A stretch of 28,576 bases of DNA, from positions 1 through 28,576 of the forward strand of contig DGXY01000141.1 of the NCBI GenBank assembly GCA_002396885.1, written 5' to 3'. This DNA comes from Akkermansiaceae bacterium UBA5020. Lineage in GTDB: Bacteria; Verrucomicrobiota; Verrucomicrobiia; Verrucomicrobiales; DEV007. The notes under the pieces are model-generated. The model made no database searches. It was not told the origin of the DNA and saw only the letters and a program-made list of their open reading frames with translations. Within the stretch, counting starts at the first letter, position 1. Every line of letters starts with the position of its first letter. Position numbers and translations under genes: made by a program. This document shows positions 14,716 through 22,759 of the stretch, piece after piece.

Positions 14716-15624
14716 ATGTCGTGGGTCCTTCTTTCCGTCTGCTCCGCCCTCGTCCTCGGCGTCTACGACCTTCTCAAGAAACTCGCGGTGCGGAACAATG
14801 CGGTGCCGCCGGTCCTGTTTTTCGGAGCGCTCACGGGGATGCTCGTGTGGTGCGCGTTGCGTCTCATCACGCCCTGGCTTCCCACCGCTTGGCAGGCGGG
14901 ACTGGCGATTGATCCGCTGACGTGGCGGGAGCACGCCTTCTTGTTCAGCAAGGGCGTCCTCGTTTCGGCCTCGTGGATTTTTGGCTACTTCGCGCTGAAG
15001 CATCTGCCCATCACCATCGCCGGGCCGGTCCGCTCCAGCGCCCCGCTCTGGACGATCCTTTTCGCGGTCTTTTTCCTCGGGGAAAAACCCACCCCCATCC
15101 AGTGGCTCGGCGTGGGCATGATCCTCGTGGCTTTCTATGGCTTTTCCCTGCTCGGTCGTGCCGAAGGGATCCGGTTCCATCGAGACAAGTGGGTCGCCTG
15201 CCTCCTCGTCGCGACCCTCCTCGGCGCGATGAGCGCGGTCTACGACAAGGTCCTCCTGCAAAACCTCGGCTTGCGCGTCGCGACCCTGCAATTCTGGTTC
15301 GCGGTCTATCTCGTCGTGGTGATGCTGCCCTTTGTCTTGGTGTGGCGTTTCGGATTGAAGGAAGCAGACCGCGGCACCTTCGAGTGGCGCTGGATGATCC
15401 CGGCGGTGGGCGTCGGACTGCTCGTGACGGATTCCCTCTACTTCGCGGCGATCGCCTCGGAGGGGGCTCTCATCTCCGTGATTTCGCCGATCCGGAGGAC
15501 CTCGGCGATGGTCGGATTCTTTGGAGGCATTCTCATTCTCAAAGAGCGCCACAATCTCCGGTGGAAGGCGGTCACCCTGCTCCTGATGATCGCCGGGGTC
15601 GCGGTCTTGAACTGGAAGCGGTAA
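14716..15624 (+). CDS. EamA/DMT-superfamily transporter
   Basis: The 302-aa protein has about ten hydrophobic segments arranged as two EamA repeats (about 1-140 and 155-300), the drug/metabolite transporter layout. Typical features are the short Lys-bearing first loop (VYDLLKKLAVR), GPVRSSAPLWTILFAVFFLGEKP at the end of repeat one, and ISPIRRTSAMVGFFGGILILKER at the end of repeat two. These proteins export or exchange small metabolites across the cytoplasmic membrane, but the substrate cannot be predicted. A strong Shine-Dalgarno GGAGGAG (14702-14708) inside the end of the preceding gene supports the ATG at 14716 rather than the GTG at 14713. Confidence 0.9.
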   Translation: MSWVLLSVCSALVLGVYDLLKKLAVRNNAVPPVLFFGALTGMLVWCALRLITPWLPTAWQAGLAIDPLTWREHAFLFSKGVLVSASWIFGYFALKHLPITIAGPVRSSAPLWTILFAVFFLGEKPTPIQWLGVGMILVAFYGFSLLGRAEGIRFHRDKWVACLLVATLLGAMSAVYDKVLLQNLGLRVATLQFWFAVYLVVVMLPFVLVWRFGLKEADRGTFEWRWMIPAVGVGLLVTDSLYFAAIASEGALISVISPIRRTSAMVGFFGGILILKERHNLRWKAVTLLLMIAGVAVLNWKR

Positions 15625-15639
15625 AACGCGGACGCGTTT
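15624..15639 (+). terminator. Weak hairpin after the EamA gene
   Basis: AAACGC (15624-15629) and GCGTTT (15634-15639) pair around GGAC, immediately after the transporter stop codon, followed by CCTTTCTC. The T-tract is interrupted, so it could be a partial terminator or an mRNA-end structure before the cupin gene. Confidence 0.35.
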
Positions 15640-15682
15640 CCTTTCTCTTGCCGCCGGCGCGTTTCCGCACGACACCTTTTCC

Positions 15683-16192
15683 ATGAAACTCGCCCTGCCG
15701 AATCCGAGTGGTCCCGTCTTCGAACTCACCCCCGCGATCCGCGAGGAGGGGCTTCGGGAATCTCGCCTCAGTCCGCGGCGGCGCATGCTTTTGCCCTTCC
15801 ATCGGGGCCAAGAGGATCTCGTCCAGCGCATGCTGAATTTCATGCAGCCGGGCACCTACATCCGGGCCCATCAGCATCCGCGCGACTGGGCCTCGGAGAC
15901 CTTGATGGTCATGTCAGGGTGCCTCGGATTCGTCACCTTCGATCCGCAAGGGAATGTCCTGACCAAACACCGTCTCGTGGTCGGGGATCTCGTCGACATC
16001 GAGGCGCGGGTCTGGCACTCGGTGCTCGCTCTCGCCGAGGACACGATCCTCCTCGAGATCAAACGAGGTCCCTTCAACGAGGAGGACAAGGTCTTCGCAG
16101 ATTGGTCGCCGCTAGAGTTCTCCGAAGAGGCGCCCGCCTATCTCGCCTGGCTCACGGGGCTGGTGGCGGAGTCGCGGGATCTGGGCCGATGA
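15683..16192 (+). CDS. WbuC-family cupin-fold metalloprotein
   Basis: The 169-aa single-domain cupin has metal-ligand positions His63 and His65 (AHQHPRDWASE), Glu72 and His112 (RVWHSV). The block SPRRRMLLPFHRGQEDLVQRMLN (30-52) and the following MQPGTYIRAHQHP are characteristic of the WbuC family. Members are often found with polysaccharide or O-antigen genes, and their reaction is not defined. No polysaccharide genes are next to it here. The C-terminus overlaps the end of the convergent membrane-protein gene by 41 bp. Family call is good; function is open. Confidence 0.85.
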   Translation: MKLALPNPSGPVFELTPAIREEGLRESRLSPRRRMLLPFHRGQEDLVQRMLNFMQPGTYIRAHQHPRDWASETLMVMSGCLGFVTFDPQGNVLTKHRLVVGDLVDIEARVWHSVLALAEDTILLEIKRGPFNEEDKVFADWSPLEFSEEAPAYLAWLTGLVAESRDLGR

Positions 16193-16886
16193 GGCCGACC
16201 GGTTCGAAGACGGTGCGATCCCACCAGGTTTCGGTCGCCTTCTTTCCGGCGATCAAATCGGTCGCGACGAGTCCGATGCTGAACAGACAGAAGCCCGCGA
16301 GGAAATGCGAGAGCAGCACTCCCAGAGCCTTGAGGTAGGAGCAGTTGTAGACCGCCGAAAGAAAGAGCGGGGTTACGGCGGTGGCAACGACGATGCCGAG
16401 AAGGGTGATCTTGATCCCGCCGCCGAGCCTTAACTCCAGGAAGGTATAACACACCGCAAAGATCAGCAGCACGACCCACGATCCCACGAAGGCGGTGAGA
16501 GCGAGGATCGGATTGAGGCGACCGGTAAAAAACCAGGCCGTCATCCAGAAGCCGAGAAAAAAGATGCCTGCGGGAATGCCGAGGGCCGAAACGAGAAGGC
16601 GGCGCTTCGCCGGAGTCCAGAGCGGATCATCCCGTTCGCCCCGGTGGAAGAGGGGCGAGACGAGCAACTGCTGGCGGCTGCGCAGGGAGAGGTTTCGGGT
16701 CGGCACGACCGTCTCGCGGTCGGAGAGGGGATCGCGAAAGCTGAGCGTCTTGCGCTCGAAGTCGAAGGCGGTCGGTTCACCGGGGAGAGTCTCGCCGCTG
16801 CGGAAACTCCATGCGGCACTGGCGGGCACGACGTCCGCGAAAGGGACGCCGGCGAGGAACAAGAGCAGCGGGATCTTCAGACGCAT
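16152..16886 (-). CDS. Small membrane protein with SHD1-like domain
   Basis: From ATG 16886 the 244-aa protein has a signal peptide (about 1-25). Residues about 26-75 (WSFRSGETLPGE...FRDPLSDRETVVP...LSLRSRQQLL) resemble the SHD1/SLA1-homology-like domain often seen in exported PVC-bacterial proteins. Four transmembrane helices follow (about 97-120, 124-150, 158-180 and 185-213), then a short Pro-rich tail. Topology suggests the domain faces the periplasm. The gene follows galM by 82 nt on the same strand. A longer reading from TTG 16985 would overlap the galM end and is less likely. No homologue with known function is recognised. Confidence 0.65.
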   Translation of the reverse strand: MRLKIPLLLFLAGVPFADVVPASAAWSFRSGETLPGEPTAFDFERKTLSFRDPLSDRETVVPTRNLSLRSRQQLLVSPLFHRGERDDPLWTPAKRRLLVSALGIPAGIFFLGFWMTAWFFTGRLNPILALTAFVGSWVVLLIFAVCYTFLELRLGGGIKITLLGIVVATAVTPLFLSAVYNCSYLKALGVLLSHFLAGFCLFSIGLVATDLIAGKKATETWWDRTVFEPVGLIGPDPATPPPAP

Positions 16887-16968
16887 GAAGCCGGAGAGAG
16901 AGATCCCATCGCCCTTCAGAACGACAAGGCAAGGGGATTCTTGGGATGGTGGGGTCGACCGGGTTGCT

Positions 16969-18075
16969 TCAATCGGAGACTCCAAAGCGGAATTCCGTCA
17001 CGTGCGCGTAACGTTCGCCGGGGCGCAGAAGGCACGAGGGAAACTCGGGCCGGTTCGGAGAATCGGGATAAAACTGCGTTTCAAAACAGATCCCGCCCCA
17101 GCGGGGGAAAGGCGATCCATGGAACGAGTTGGCTGTGAAAATCTGCACGCCCGGTTTCGTCGTGGCGACCTCGAGGGTGCGGCCCGAAACGGGGTCCCGC
17201 AAGCTCGCAAAGGGAACGAGGGCGGCGGGTTTCTGCGCGGGGTCGCGGGGAACGACGAGACAATGATCATAGCCTCCGCCCTCGACCGCTTCGAGATCAC
17301 GGCCGACCGTTTTTGTCTTGCGGAAATCAAAGGGTGAAGCCGCGACCGGAAGGAAGGCGCCGGTGGGGACTTTGCGGGCGTCGATCGCGAGGACTTCGGC
17401 GCAGTCCATCTGCAACTCGTGGCTGCGGATGTCGCCCGAACCGGCCAGATTGAAATAGACGTGATTGGTCAGATTCAGAGGGGTGGGGCGGGTTGTCGTG
17501 CCCGCATAGGAAAGGCGTAGGGTAGAGTCGTTTGTCAGGGTGTAGGTCACCGAGACCTCGACCTTTCCGGGGTAGCCTTCGTGACCATCCTCGCTGGCGA
17601 GGGAAAAGGTCACCTCACCCTCGGTGGCGCGTCCTGTCCAGATCTGGCGGTGAAAACCGGTCTTGCCCCCGTGGATGTGGACGCCGTCGGTGTTGACGCT
17701 CTTGAGATCGTACCGCTTTCCGTCGATCGTAAAGCCGTCGCCGCCGATCCGGTTCGCGAAGCGACCGATCACTGATCCGAAGACGCCACCGGCGAGGGCC
17801 TCCTCGAGCGAGCGATACGAGAGGGTCACGTGGCCGAGCCGACCCTCTCGATCCGGTGTCTCGACCGAGACGAGGAGAGCCCCGTATTCGGCAACAACGA
17901 CGCGGGTGCCTTGGGCATTCGTCAGGGTGTAGGTCCGCACCGGGCGGCCGTCGGGAAAATGGCCCCAGAGCGATTCGGTCACGGTCCCGGCGGCGGCCCG
18001 TGGGGAGGTTTGTGAGAGGGTCAGTGCCGCCAAGATGAGGGTTGCGAAGGCCCGGATTTGCGTGAGGTTAGGCAT
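16969..18075 (-). CDS. galM: Aldose 1-epimerase (galactose mutarotase), exported
   Basis: The 368-aa protein has the galactose mutarotase fold. It shows GRFANRI (104-110), the substrate loop VHIHGG (132-137, His135), the catalytic His205 in LTNHVYFNL and the catalytic Glu332 in CFETQFYPDSPN. The enzyme interconverts alpha and beta anomers of aldohexoses. Unlike cytoplasmic E. coli GalM, it begins with a signal peptide (about 1-29, ending RAAAG), so it probably acts in the periplasm on incoming sugars. Its start codon sits back-to-back with the start of the divergent PQQ-propeller gene inside a single CATATG. Confidence 0.95.
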   Translation of the reverse strand: MPNLTQIRAFATLILAALTLSQTSPRAAAGTVTESLWGHFPDGRPVRTYTLTNAQGTRVVVAEYGALLVSVETPDREGRLGHVTLSYRSLEEALAGGVFGSVIGRFANRIGGDGFTIDGKRYDLKSVNTDGVHIHGGKTGFHRQIWTGRATEGEVTFSLASEDGHEGYPGKVEVSVTYTLTNDSTLRLSYAGTTTRPTPLNLTNHVYFNLAGSGDIRSHELQMDCAEVLAIDARKVPTGAFLPVAASPFDFRKTKTVGRDLEAVEGGGYDHCLVVPRDPAQKPAALVPFASLRDPVSGRTLEVATTKPGVQIFTANSFHGSPFPRWGGICFETQFYPDSPNRPEFPSCLLRPGERYAHVTEFRFGVSD

Positions 18076-18078
18076 ATG
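18073..18078. promoter_or_regulatory. Shared CATATG: zero-gap divergent start codons
   Basis: CATATG supplies the ATG of galM on the minus strand (18075-18073) and the ATG of the PQQ gene on the plus strand (18076-18078). No intergenic promoter space exists. Each promoter must lie inside the other coding region, or one true start is farther downstream. Confidence 0.6.
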
Positions 18079-19320
18079 CTGATGCTGCCCTTTTCGTTTC
18101 CCCGCGTCAATCCGGCACTCCTTCTTTCGGCCTTGCTCCTTCCCGAAGGGAGCTCCCTCGAGTTGTACGGTGCCGACTGGGCACGTTACCGCGGCCCGGC
18201 CCTCGATGGGATTTCCACCGAGGCGGGCCTGCGCACTTCGGGCGAGGCGAAGGTGCTTTGGAAAAAGTCAGTGGGCCTCGGCTACAGCGCACCAGTCATC
18301 GGCGGTGGCCGGGTCGTCATCAGTGGGCACGACGGGAAGGAGAAAGACACGCTCTTTTGTTTCGACGAGCAGAGCGGCGAGCAGCGCTGGGTGTTCTCCT
18401 ACCCCCAGCCGATCGGGGATCTCTATTTCCAGGGTGGCACGACGGGCACGGCGACGATCGACGGCGACCGCGTCTATCACCTCGCCCGCGAGGGGGAGCT
18501 CTTCTGTCTCAATGCCGCCGATGGCAAGGTCGTCTGGCAGAAGCATCTCCAGCAGGATTTTCACTACACAAAACCGACCTGGGGATTCACCGGGGCTCCC
18601 CTCGTGTGGGATGAATGGCTCTTCATCAACGCCGGAGACGCGGGGATCAACCTGAAGAAAGACGATGGTTCGGTCGTCTGGAAATCGGGCAACGAGGAGG
18701 CCGGCTACTCGACGCCCCATCCGGTGACGCGCAACGGCTGGCGGCTCGTGATTTTTTCGAACAAGCGGTCCTATGTCTGCGTCGACGCGAGCAACGGCAC
18801 CGAGGTCTGGCGTCACAAGTGGATGACCCGTTACGGCGTCAACTCCGCAGATCCCATCATTTCGGGAGATTCGATTTTTATCTCGAGCGGCTACGGCAAG
18901 GGGGCAGCCGTGGTGAAGTGGGTTGACAAGGGCGAGCCGGGGAAGGTCTGGCAGAATCGCGAGATGCAGGCTCAGATGAACGGTCCGGTGCTGATCGGAG
19001 GGCATCTCTACGGCATCACTGGCAATGAAGGACAGGATGGCACCGGTCTCCGCTGCCTCGAACTGGCTACCGGCACGGTGAAGTGGACCGATGCCTCGGT
19101 CGGTCACGGCACGGTGATGGCGGTGCAGGGCAATCTGCTTGTTCTCACCGAAGGCGGCGAACTTCAGGTCGCCCCGGCGACGCCGACCGGCTACCAGCCC
19201 TCCTTCAAGCAGCAGGCTGTCGAACCGAAGGTCTGGACTGTGCCGGTCTTTGCGAACGGGCGCGTCTATTGCCGCAATGCCTCGGGACAGCTCGTCGTTC
19301 TCGATATGAAGTCGGAGTGA
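18076..19320 (+). CDS. PQQ-binding-like beta-propeller repeat protein
   Basis: This 414-aa protein has an N-terminal signal sequence (about 1-30), the common PVC opening block ADWARYRGPALDGIS, then about six to seven WD-like blades of the PQQ/BamB type. Recurrent motifs include FDEQSGEQRWVF, LNAADGKVVWQK, KDDGSVVWKS, DASNGTEVWRH and LELATGTVKWTD. No catalytic alcohol-dehydrogenase residues (such as an adjacent Cys-Cys disulfide ring) are seen, so it is more likely a binding or scaffolding propeller than a quinoprotein enzyme. GAGG (18064-18067), 8 nt upstream, supports the ATG at 18076; ATG 18082 is an alternative. It is followed after 45 nt by the TraB/TIKI-like gene. Confidence 0.88.
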   Translation: MLMLPFSFPRVNPALLLSALLLPEGSSLELYGADWARYRGPALDGISTEAGLRTSGEAKVLWKKSVGLGYSAPVIGGGRVVISGHDGKEKDTLFCFDEQSGEQRWVFSYPQPIGDLYFQGGTTGTATIDGDRVYHLAREGELFCLNAADGKVVWQKHLQQDFHYTKPTWGFTGAPLVWDEWLFINAGDAGINLKKDDGSVVWKSGNEEAGYSTPHPVTRNGWRLVIFSNKRSYVCVDASNGTEVWRHKWMTRYGVNSADPIISGDSIFISSGYGKGAAVVKWVDKGEPGKVWQNREMQAQMNGPVLIGGHLYGITGNEGQDGTGLRCLELATGTVKWTDASVGHGTVMAVQGNLLVLTEGGELQVAPATPTGYQPSFKQQAVEPKVWTVPVFANGRVYCRNASGQLVVLDMKSE

Positions 19321-19365
19321 TCCGGTGTCTAAGGTTTTGCTTTTTGCTGCGTCCAGAGAGGTGAG

Positions 19366-20484
19366 ATGAAACGCCTCCTGCCTGCTCTCGCCTCGCTACC
19401 CTGTTGGGTCGCTTCGCTTCTGGCTCAGACCACGGATCTTCCTGCTCCCCCTGCGCCGCGACTGCCGGGAGTGGAGGTGGAGAAGACGGAAGCGGCGTCA
19501 GCGGAAGAGGCGGTTTCGCAGTATCTGCATTTCCTCTCCGCATCCGAGGCGAATGAAAAGCCCGAACTCGCCGGAGCCGATCGGCTGCAAACGGCGGTGG
19601 TGCGTTTTGAAAAGGACGGGGTCGTCGTCGATCTCGTCGGGGTCGTGCATTTGGCCGATGCGGCCTACTTCGCCGAGCTCAACGAGAGGCTCCGCAGCTA
19701 CGATGTCGTGCTCTACGAAATGGTGGGCGGTCCAGTGCCGAGTGAGAGGCCTTCCACCAGCGCGGCGGCCGAAGAGATGGGATCGGTCCACCAGCTCCAA
19801 CAACTCGTGAAGTCCTTTCTCGGGCTCGAATACCAGCTCGCGGCGATCGACTACAGTGCCCAGAATTTTGTGCATGCCGATGTCGAATGGGTCGAGTTCG
19901 ATTCGCTGATGAAGGCGCGCAACGAGTCGATCTTTTCGCTTTTGACCCGCACCATGGCTCTCGCCGACGAGGAGGGTGGCGTCGGACTGGCTTCGGACGA
20001 AGCGGCGATGCAGGCGATGTTGCAGAAGATGCTCAGCGCCGTTCTCACCGGGAACAGCGCCGAGTTGAAACGCAGCGTCGCCCCTCTCCTGAGTGAAGCC
20101 GAGACCTTCATCGCCCGTCTTGAGGCCAAGGACGGCACCGTGCTCGTGAGCGAGCGCAACCGCCTTGTCATGGAAAAACTCGCTGAACTCCGGGCGAAAG
20201 AAACGCGGGGATCCTACGCGATCTTTTACGGCGCCGCCCACATGCCCGATTTCGAAGCGCGCCTCCTCGCCGAGGGATTCGTGAAAGGCGGGACGACCTG
20301 GCTCGACGCTTGGGCCATCCCCACGGGATCCGTGGCAACCGTCCCGGCGAGTTCCCCCGCGCAGATGTTCCTGCAATTGCTCTCGCAGAATCCCGAGATC
20401 ATGAGCGAGCTCAAGAATCTCGGTTCTCTCCTCGAGGATATTGGCGGAAGGCTGAAGGAGCTCCCGTCGCCAGCGCAGCCTTGA
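19366..20484 (+). CDS. TraB/GumN/TIKI-superfamily protein, exported
   Basis: The 372-aa protein carries a signal peptide (about 1-20) and the superfamily motifs in order: the first GxxH (GVVH, 92-95, followed by LAD), a conserved acidic residue in VVLYEMV (Glu118), the ERN motif (263-265, in LVSERNRLVMEKL), and a second GxxH (GAAH, 289-292). TIKI proteins are metal-dependent proteases, and bacterial TraB/GumN relatives have unproven function. A long helical segment (about 180-250) separates the halves. A strong Shine-Dalgarno (GAGAGGTGAG) precedes ATG 19366. It follows the PQQ-propeller gene and converges on the aroE-like gene, with 12 nt between stops. Metal-dependent peptidase activity is plausible but inferred. 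Confidence 0.78.
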   Translation: MKRLLPALASLPCWVASLLAQTTDLPAPPAPRLPGVEVEKTEAASAEEAVSQYLHFLSASEANEKPELAGADRLQTAVVRFEKDGVVVDLVGVVHLADAAYFAELNERLRSYDVVLYEMVGGPVPSERPSTSAAAEEMGSVHQLQQLVKSFLGLEYQLAAIDYSAQNFVHADVEWVEFDSLMKARNESIFSLLTRTMALADEEGGVGLASDEAAMQAMLQKMLSAVLTGNSAELKRSVAPLLSEAETFIARLEAKDGTVLVSERNRLVMEKLAELRAKETRGSYAIFYGAAHMPDFEARLLAEGFVKGGTTWLDAWAIPTGSVATVPASSPAQMFLQLLSQNPEIMSELKNLGSLLEDIGGRLKELPSPAQP

Positions 20485-20496
20485 GGTGTCTTCGGC

Positions 20497-21378
20497 TCAA
20501 CCAAAGACCTCCTCGAGTCCCCGCCTCATTACGCCTGCGTCAGGGGTGCGTCCGGTCCAGAATTCGATACCGATGACGCCTTGGGCCACGAGCATGCCGA
20601 GACCGTCGATGACGCGGCAGCCCTTTTGACGGGCTTCCTCGACGAGCCGGGTGATCGGGGGATTGGGAATGACGTCGGCGACGATCATCTCGGGCGTAAC
20701 CGAGTCCATCGCCAGGGGGATGCGCGCCTCGACATCGGGGAAAAGGCCGATCGAAGTCGCATTGACGAGGATCTCGGTGCCCTCGGGGGCACGGAAGTCG
20801 CCGTGCCAAGGCACGTAGGTCACAGAGAGGTCGCGTCCGGTCGCCTGGACCGCTTCGCGCAGTTTGCCGGAGAAGAGCGCCTCAAGTTCGCGACCGCGGG
20901 TCTCGTCGCGATTCACGAGGGTGATGCTCGAGCAGCCCGCCAGCGCCATTTCCACACCGATGGCCCGGGCCGCGCCGCCCGCTCCGAGCAAGACGAGCGA
21001 TTTTCCGGCCGGATCGGCCAGTTCGCGAAAACTGGAGACGAACCCTTTTCCGTCGGTGTTCTCCCCGATGAAGCGGCCATCGCGATTGACGACGCAATTG
21101 ACCGCTCCCATGAGCGAGGCCGATTCGCCGAGACCATCGAGATGCTGGATCACCGCGACCTTGTGGGGGATCGTGCAATTGAACCCGCGGAAGCCGAAGG
21201 CCCGGGCTCCGGCGACGGCGGCGGCGAGATCACCGGGCCGCACCTCGAGAGTGAGGTAGCGCCAGTCGAGCCCCATCGCCCGGAAAGCCGGCTCGATCAT
21301 TGCCTGGGTCGGATTCTCCGCCACGGGAAAGCCGAAGCAGCCCACCAGTTCCTGTTTGAAATTCAATTCTTTCGCCAT
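20497..21378 (-). CDS. Atypical shikimate dehydrogenase-family protein
   Basis: The 293-aa protein clearly has the AroE/YdiB fold. It shows CTIPHK (68-73) with the catalytic Lys, GAVNCVVN, GENTDGKGF with the catalytic Asp, the nucleotide loop LLGAGGAARAIG, VNATSIGL, and a late DGLGMLVAQG. The shikimate-binding SxSP.xHN motif of true AroE is replaced by ENPTQAM (about 21-27), so the two substrate-contacting serines are absent. A second, canonical aroE is at 26802-27734. This copy may therefore use quinate, another cyclohexane carboxylate or a different substrate, like the SdhL, YdiB or RifI-type branches. The ATG at 21378 gives the family N-terminus; the longer reading enters the divergent deoA leader. 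Confidence 0.82.
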   Translation of the reverse strand: MAKELNFKQELVGCFGFPVAENPTQAMIEPAFRAMGLDWRYLTLEVRPGDLAAAVAGARAFGFRGFNCTIPHKVAVIQHLDGLGESASLMGAVNCVVNRDGRFIGENTDGKGFVSSFRELADPAGKSLVLLGAGGAARAIGVEMALAGCSSITLVNRDETRGRELEALFSGKLREAVQATGRDLSVTYVPWHGDFRAPEGTEILVNATSIGLFPDVEARIPLAMDSVTPEMIVADVIPNPPITRLVEEARQKGCRVIDGLGMLVAQGVIGIEFWTGRTPDAGVMRRGLEEVFG

Positions 21379-21526
21379 GAGAGCGGAGTTTAGGGGCGCC
21401 GACGGGGAGGGCAAGGAGGAAATCAGCGCCGGAACTCGCGACTCCATCATTTTCGGCTGATGGGGTTTCCCACTTGGCTGAAGTTTTCCCTTCCCCCTTG
21501 CGCCGAATCTGGTCATCCTTACACCG

Positions 21527-22759
21527 ATGCATGTGCCCACGATCATCGAGCGGAAGCGGGACGGATACGCCCTCGACGAGGGTGAGATCCGCTTTCTGGT
21601 GCGCTCCTTCACCGACGGGGTGATGCCCGATTACCAGATGTCGGCCTTTGCCATGGCGGTCTTTTTCCAAGGGATGGATGCAGGCGAGACAGCGGCGTTG
21701 ACGCGGGCGATGCTGGAATCGGGTGCCTCTTTCCGTTGGCCGGAGCACGCGCCCCGCGTTGTCGACAAACACTCGACCGGCGGGGTGGGGGACAAGGTCT
21801 CGCTCGTGCTCGCGCCGCTCCTCGCCTGTGATGATCTCTGGGTGCCGATGATCTCGGGTCGTGGTCTCGGCATCACCGGCGGCACGCTCGACAAGCTCGA
21901 GGCGATCCCTGGATTCTGCGTCGGGCTCGAGCCGGAGGAAGTCCTCGCCCAGCTCGAGAGGATCGGTGTGGTGATGATGGGCCAGACGGCGTCGATCTGC
22001 CCCGCCGACAAAAAACTCTACGCCCTCCGCGACGTGACCGCGACGGTGCCGAGCCGACCGCTTATTGTCGCGTCAATCCTTTCCAAAAAACTGGCCGAGT
22101 CGCTCGATGCCCTGGTCCTCGATGTGAAATTCGGCTCGGGCGCCTTCATGAAAACGCGCGACGCTGCCGTCCTCCTTGGCGAAGCGATGCGAGAAGTTGG
22201 CGGCGCGATGGGGGTGGAAACGCGGGTCTGTTATCACCCGATGGATGAACCGACCGGCCGGGCCGTGGGCAATGCCCTCGAGGTCGTCGAGGCGATCGAA
22301 TGTTTGCGCGGGGGAGGTCCGGAAGATTTGCGCGAACTCGTCCTCGCTCTTGCGGCGGAGGTGAGCACGGCGGGACGCGAGCAACTCACGGCGTGGCTCG
22401 ATGACGGCACGGCTTTGGCGAAATTTCGTGATCTGGTCGAGGCGCAGCGCGGCGATCCGGCTTGTCTCGATGATTTCGCAGCGGTCCATCCCGCGCCGAC
22501 CGTGCGCGAGATCTGTTCTCCGAATTCGGGAGTGGTCACCCGCGTCGATGCGGAGACGGTGGGTCGCGCCGCCAATGCCCTCGGGGCCGGCCGAGATCGA
22601 GCCGAGGATGCGGTGAATCCGGCGGTGGGATTCGACCGGCTCGTGAAGGTGGGCGAAGAAATTGCGGCAGGAGATGTCATCGCCCGGGTCCACGCGAAAC
22701 GATCCGCCGATGCGGGTGAGGCAAAAAATAAGTTTTTGTCAGGATTTTTGTGTGAATGA
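21527..22759 (+). CDS. deoA: Thymidine/pyrimidine-nucleoside phosphorylase
   Basis: The 410-aa enzyme catalyses reversible phosphorolysis of thymidine and related pyrimidine nucleosides to base and (deoxy)ribose 1-phosphate. The phosphate-binding KHSTGGVGDK (81-90) and the family signature SGRGLGITGGTLDKLE (110-125) are intact. The substrate-site block SRPLIVASILSKKLAES (176-192) and DVKFGSGAFMK are also present. The length is typical, slightly shorter than E. coli DeoA. Whether it prefers thymidine alone or also uridine (Pdp type) cannot be decided. Its last codon and stop overlap the start of the next gene as ATGA, indicating translational coupling. The upstream gap to the divergent aroE-like gene is 148 nt. 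Confidence 0.94.
   Translation: MHVPTIIERKRDGYALDEGEIRFLVRSFTDGVMPDYQMSAFAMAVFFQGMDAGETAALTRAMLESGASFRWPEHAPRVVDKHSTGGVGDKVSLVLAPLLACDDLWVPMISGRGLGITGGTLDKLEAIPGFCVGLEPEEVLAQLERIGVVMMGQTASICPADKKLYALRDVTATVPSRPLIVASILSKKLAESLDALVLDVKFGSGAFMKTRDAAVLLGEAMREVGGAMGVETRVCYHPMDEPTGRAVGNALEVVEAIECLRGGGPEDLRELVLALAAEVSTAGREQLTAWLDDGTALAKFRDLVEAQRGDPACLDDFAAVHPAPTVREICSPNSGVVTRVDAETVGRAANALGAGRDRAEDAVNPAVGFDRLVKVGEEIAAGDVIARVHAKRSADAGEAKNKFLSGFLCE

Noticed and set aside
20864..21259. Plus-strand ORF opposite the aroE-like gene
   Set aside because: It is a shadow frame; the minus strand encodes intact shikimate-dehydrogenase motifs.
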